64,000 nucleotides of DNA from Pardosa pseudoannulata (taxonomy: Eukaryota; Arthropoda; Arachnida; Araneae; Lycosidae). Positions 60,480 to 64,000 of the stretch are shown here, piece after piece. The notes under the pieces are model-generated. The model did not search any database, was not told the DNA's origin, and saw nothing but the letters and a program-made list of their open reading frames with translations. The stretch covers positions 189,494,096-189,558,095 of the forward strand of contig CM063508.1 in the NCBI GenBank assembly GCA_032207245.1, written 5' to 3'. The position numbers were made by a program, and so were the translations under genes. Position 1 is the first letter of the stretch; every line of letters starts with the position of its first letter.

Positions 60480-61010
60480 CGTTACAGGAGTTAAATAGTA
60501 ATATCGATACAATACAGTAATTATTGTTTCGATATAACTGTACATGTTAATGTGGTTAATATATTAATATGGTTTGTAGACTATTCTAATTTTTAAAAAA
60601 TTATTAATTAAAGTAATGATGTCTTAGAACTATGTGCATAACTACTCTACCCCACAAAAAGAAGATCACCGAACCAACTTCAGCACAAAGGGAAAAAAGG
60701 CCATTCTAAACTTGGGTGCCTTCAAGTTGGACTTCAGTCGAACATTTTCCTTCGTGCATGAGAAAGTTGAGTTTGTTCGAAATATCGTATTTATGATGGG
60801 AACACTAGGTATAACATCGATGAAAATCCTTTTAACCGTCAGGAGAGGAATTTCATTTCTACTGTGAGTTGTTTCAGTTCGAATATCGAAGAGGTCCAAC
60901 CAACACCCAACTATAGAATACAAAATCAATAAATGAAGAAGTGCTATTAAAGCACGAAGAGAAAAATTCTAGAAAAACTGGACCCTGGAAACGGTTCTTA
61001 AAGAGGATAT
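60480..61010. other. Intergenic between the THAP-like exon and the RGK exon
   Basis: Open frames of 77 and 87 codons overlap on opposite strands (60,634-60,929), but neither shows a domain. This would contain the 3' UTR of the RGK gene. Confidence 0.4.
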
Positions 61011-61015
61011 TTGTT

Positions 61016-61287
61016 CTAGAGAACGTGTAGGTTCCCGCAAGACTGGGATTTTTGTTTGCCCTTTCCGATCATTCGTCTGATGAGGCTGCTAGCGCGTCTC
61101 TCCAGCCTACTCAGGGGGCGTTTGGTTTGCAGACCCTGCCCCTCGAATGTCTTCCTCTCGATTTGCTGCTGAGTCTTCAGTCGGATTTGCGTGACCACGC
61201 CCACCAGCAGTTCGTCCACTTGATGGTTGATGGCCGCCGATGTCTCGATGAACTTGCACTCGTACGAACAAGCCACGGACTTGGCCT
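61016..61287 (-). CDS. RGK-family small GTPase (Rad/Gem/Rem-like), last coding exon
   Basis: The exon opens after a good acceptor (TTCTTTTTCATCCACAG, then AGGCC) in phase 1 and ends at TAG (61,016-61,018), giving 89 residues. Its start, AKSVACSYECKFIETSAAIN, carries the ETSA G5 guanine-binding loop, followed by the last G-domain helix (VDELLVGVVTQIRLK). A basic tail follows (RLERRASSLIRRMIGKGKQ), ending QSCGNLHVL. RGK proteins have a C-terminal extension with calmodulin and 14-3-3 binding regions and a conserved terminal C-x-x-L-x-V-L-like motif in place of a prenylation box; the SCGNLHVL end fits that exactly. They inhibit high-voltage-activated calcium channels and affect the cytoskeleton at the membrane. 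Earlier exons (P-loop, NKxD) would lie at higher coordinates and were not found up to 64,000, so the upstream intron is at least 2.7 kb. The exon looks intact. Confidence 0.9.
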
Positions 61288-61475
61288 CTGTGGATGAAAA
61301 AGAAGGGAAAATGTTAGCGGTTAAAGTTAGGCGGGACAGGTTAACCATACAAAAAGATAAATGAGTTAATAAATAATTTGGATGTCACACTTCTCTGGAG
61401 CAGGTGAGGACTTGAAAAATGAAAATTGAGAAGGCAAGAGTGGAACGGATGGACAAATATTTTCTCTTAGTATAA

Positions 61476-61808
61476 GGTAATTCCTCAGCTGACCCAGGCT
61501 CATGACCCATACAGCAGCTTTCACTGAAAACCAGTCGCCACGACAGCTATAAAGCTGCAGCTGACCTAAGCGAGGCCCGTCGTGGCTCGAGTATTAATGT
61601 GGTCAACCCCAGTAAGGAACAAGCACTACAGAGGCAAGTTCGAGACTACCAGGGAAGACACTAGAGAAAGATCCCTCAGGTGAACCCCGGGCACTTGACA
61701 CCCGTGTATACCTAAAGGAGGTATACCCCTGAGGGTTGTCTCTCATTTAGCACTACCCGGCGGACACGTACGGCTTGAAGCTCGTGGCCGCGAGAGACGT
61801 TGTCCCCC
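61476..61808. mobile_element. 333-bp retroposed (SINE-like) element with 13-bp target duplications
   Basis: TCTCTTAGTATAA occurs at 61,463-61,475 and again at 61,809-61,821, bracketing a block much GC-richer than its surroundings. Duplications of this length indicate target-primed retroposition. Inside, AAGTTCGAGACT near 61,630 resembles a Pol III B box, and GTATACCTAAAGGAGGTATA near 61,711 forms a hairpin. No clear A box and no poly(A) tail were found, so the family is unknown. It lies in the intron just upstream of the RGK exon. Confidence 0.75.
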
Positions 61809-62005
61809 TCTCTTAGTATAAAAAACTTCGAAAGTTTTTAACAGCGGAATTTTCACCCCAAATCCATTTTCTTTCCGATTTTCTCGAAAATTTCTAATGC
61901 CATTTCTTCACCTATCCTAATGCACAATTTCAATGTTCTTTTTCATACAAGTTACTTACAAGATTAATGATCCAATATCTTTCCATAATATTTTTGTTCT
62001 GGTCC

Positions 62006-62008
<3 letters not shown>

Positions 62009-62069
<61 letters not shown>
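62009..62069. repeat. (TA)n microsatellite
   Basis: About 30 uninterrupted TA units. The 80-codon frame crossing it (61,933-62,175) is a Tyr-Ile artefact. Confidence 0.97.
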
Positions 62070-63260
62070 TATCTGCTTCGCTTTCGTCTGTCACAAAGTT
62101 TTAGAAGAACATAAATACATTCATAAAAAATGTCAACTAAACTTGGTGTGCTGCAGAATGTTGAAAGTCCAGTAATTACTTTCCCGGCTAAGAGTCAATT
62201 TGTCAATGTCATTTCACAAATGCTGTTTATTAATAAAAAATTGTGCAAACATATTTAAAATATGCAAAGAAATATAAGCTCCCTTTTTTTACCCCTCTAT
62301 AGAATACAAGTTCCTTTTACTATGTACTAGAACACCAAAAATGCTAAAAATGGATGCGTTTAATATTTTTAAAGTCATTTTAAAGAATTCAGTATATTAC
62401 ATCTATGATATAGGCTTAAATTACGTAAAACATTAAAAGCTAGATAATAACTATTTGTTTTAACTCTGTAGATAAAGTGTAAGCAGGTTTTGAAAGTTTT
62501 TGCAATTTTCTAAAATCAAAATTTATTTTTCAATTTTATATATTTTTTGTGATTATTTTTCCCTTATTTCGAAATTATTTTGGCTTCTAAACAGTTGACC
62601 TGTAATATATATTTTCCTGTTTAGCGTGTATTTCAGTTAGATTTTAAATTGTAGTCAGATTAAAAGGATAAGTATAAAGTAAGCATAAGTATGCAGTAAG
62701 TATAAATTCAATGAAAAAGTAAGAACCTATAAATTTAATGCTAATGAATATAGAGAATGTATAAATCAGATATAGCCGAATTCTATCAATAAGGCGATTT
62801 CACGCAGTAGAGCAAATCTCACTTTATGACAATTCTGGCTTTAGTTTCAAACGGAAGGGCAGTTTATTGTTTGTCTATTGGCTGTTGTAAACCTGAAAAT
62901 GAATGGGAAGGGCATTATAGTAGTTCTTGACGTTGCGACAAATTGCACTATATTGCTTACATTTCCTAGTTGCCAATTCCTAAACAGAAACTACTCATGG
63001 ATGTCTGTTCTAAATACTTAATGTTCTAAATACTTAAAAGTTAATTTTGAAATACCAAAATCTACGACGATAACTTTTTCTTTAAGAAATGGCAATTGTA
63101 AAATAAAAACAAATTTGATGGAACATGGTGAATTTGTAATTATTGAAAAGAAAAATCAGGCCAAGATATAACAGAAGAAAGTACTAAATATGAGAAAGTA
63201 AAATAAAGATTTACACTGGCCACCGTTCGGCACAATGGATGATAATTAGAGGTTGACGTT
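62070..63260. other. AT-rich intergenic or intronic, nothing recognised
   Basis: No supported exon, RNA or transposon end. If the RGK gene extends leftward on the minus strand from beyond the window, this would be intron. Confidence 0.45.
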
Positions 63261-63266
63261 CTATTA

Positions 63267-63871
63267 TGCAGCATCCACACTATGGCCAACTGTTCACCAC
63301 TTCCTGATGGTGACCTTGGAGGATAGTTTATAGGTTTCATCCTCACGCTGGGTCACTCAATGAACCGAGCTCATTGATTCGTCTTAAGGCACCTCCACAT
63401 TATGGTCCACTGCAAGCCATCACCACCGTCTGGAGGGGCTTTGGTTTACCGTGGCCGATGGTAGCAGACGATAAAATAGCCTTGGCGGACGATGGCTTCG
63501 GAAGCGGTTTTTCTCCAAAGATCAAAGGCAGCCAGATGCGCAACTAAAGTGCGCAATAGACCCTATGGACGAATCAATGCGCTCAGTTCATTCAGTGGCC
63601 CAGCGTGTGGATGCGACCCGTGAACCATCGTTCGAGGTCACCATCAGGAAATGGTGAACAACTGGCCATAGTGTGGTGGCTACATTAAAAGTAGGGTCTA
63701 CTGCGCACTTTAGTTGCGCATCTAGCTGCCTTTGATCTTTGGAGAAAAACCCGCCTCCAAAGCCATCGTCCGCCAAGGCTATTTTATCGTCTGCCACCAT
63801 CGACCACGATAAGCCATACCCCCTCCAGACGGTGGTAATGGCTTGCAGTGGACCATAGTGTGGAGGGGTCT
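63267..63871 (-). mobile_element. MITE copy 2 (inverted), interrupted by copy 3
   Basis: This is the reverse complement of the 298-bp family at 57,701. Its right half is at 63,267-63,383 and its left half at about 63,689-63,871, split by a third copy. TTA flanks both outer ends (63,264-63,266 and 63,872-63,874). Removing the insertion and one TTA leaves about 304 bp, the family length plus a few bases. Confidence 0.88.
63387..63684 (+). mobile_element. MITE copy 3, nested in copy 2
   Basis: A complete forward copy of exactly 298 bp, starting AGGCACCTCCACATTATGG and ending CCATAGTGTGGTGGCTACA. It is flanked by TTA at 63,384-63,386 and 63,685-63,687. It sits within the inverted copy near that copy's centre. 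The open frames at 63,588-63,981 are read through these MITE pieces and are not genes. Confidence 0.9.
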
Positions 63872-63874
63872 TTA

Positions 63875-64000
63875 GAAAATAAGGACAAGTTGGTTACAGT
63901 AACAAAATGACTGAATATACATCGAAGCGAAATAAACCGATATTTTTCTTTCCGTTCAATTCCGGTTTTCGTTCTGGACAAAATAATTATTCCGGTGTTC
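63875..64000. other. Window end, possible start of another element
   Basis: CGAAATAAACCGATATTTTT and then TTCCGGTTTTCGTTCTGG show repeated CCGGT/ACCGA-type words, which might be a transposon terminus, but the window stops before it can be tested. Confidence 0.15.

Noticed and set aside
61052..61297. 81-codon plus-strand frame
   Set aside because: It is the antisense shadow of the RGK exon.
61933..62175. 80-codon frame with a Tyr-Ile repeat
   Set aside because: It is a translation of the (TA)n microsatellite.

Overview
This is a window of an animal nuclear genome, very AT-rich and almost gene-free. The few recognisable protein pieces (an RGK-family small GTPase exon, a THAP-like zinc-finger exon, D34D mariner, Tc1, hAT and pogo/Tigger relics, an arthropod-style Gag fragment) fit a metazoan. 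I infer an arthropod, possibly a chelicerate, but nothing in the sequence proves the species. No bacterial-type gene, operon, CRISPR array or canonical tRNA/rRNA gene was seen.

1 to 43,421 is a long tandem satellite with a monomer of about 185 bp (exactly 185 between the first junctions at 1, 186, 371 and 556), about 215 monomers in one orientation. Two variant domains are visible. Domain A (1 to ~27,850) is dominated by monomers reading ...TTTAAACAATG.... Domain B (~27,850 to 35,545 and 38,998 to 43,421) is dominated by ...TTTAAATACTG.... Between ~5.24 and 7.24 kb the array is scrambled by short inversions. Domain B is split by a 3.45-kb mosaic island (35,546 to 38,997). The island has two direct copies of a ~360-435 bp LTR-like repeat, a Gag-like stretch, a polypurine tract and strongly diverged satellite-like segments, so the satellite and this element may share ancestry. 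The array ends abruptly at 43,421 with degenerate monomers just before the edge. A large homogeneous array with a decaying edge next to a transposon-rich flank looks like (peri)centromeric or heterochromatic DNA.

43,422 to ~52,700 is AT-rich flank: one TATA-containing GC-richer patch at the satellite edge, three tRNA-derived SINE-like insertions, (TA)n microsatellites, a second unrelated degenerate ~189-bp tandem repeat (50.4-51.7 kb), a weak Gag-like fragment and two CTCF-like motifs.

52,774 to 59,053 is packed with Class II transposons whose ends I could place: a mariner with 35-bp inverted ends and a frameshifted transposase; a deleted hAT with perfect 8-bp target duplications; a pogo/Tigger-like element; a 298-bp MITE with TAA duplications; and a deleted Tc1-like element. 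The same MITE family recurs at 63.3-63.9 kb, where one copy has inserted into an inverted copy of itself.

60,080 to 61,287 holds the only host-gene candidates, both on the minus strand: a THAP-type first exon that has lost one zinc ligand, and the last coding exon of an RGK GTPase, with a 333-bp retroposed element flanked by 13-bp duplications just upstream of it.
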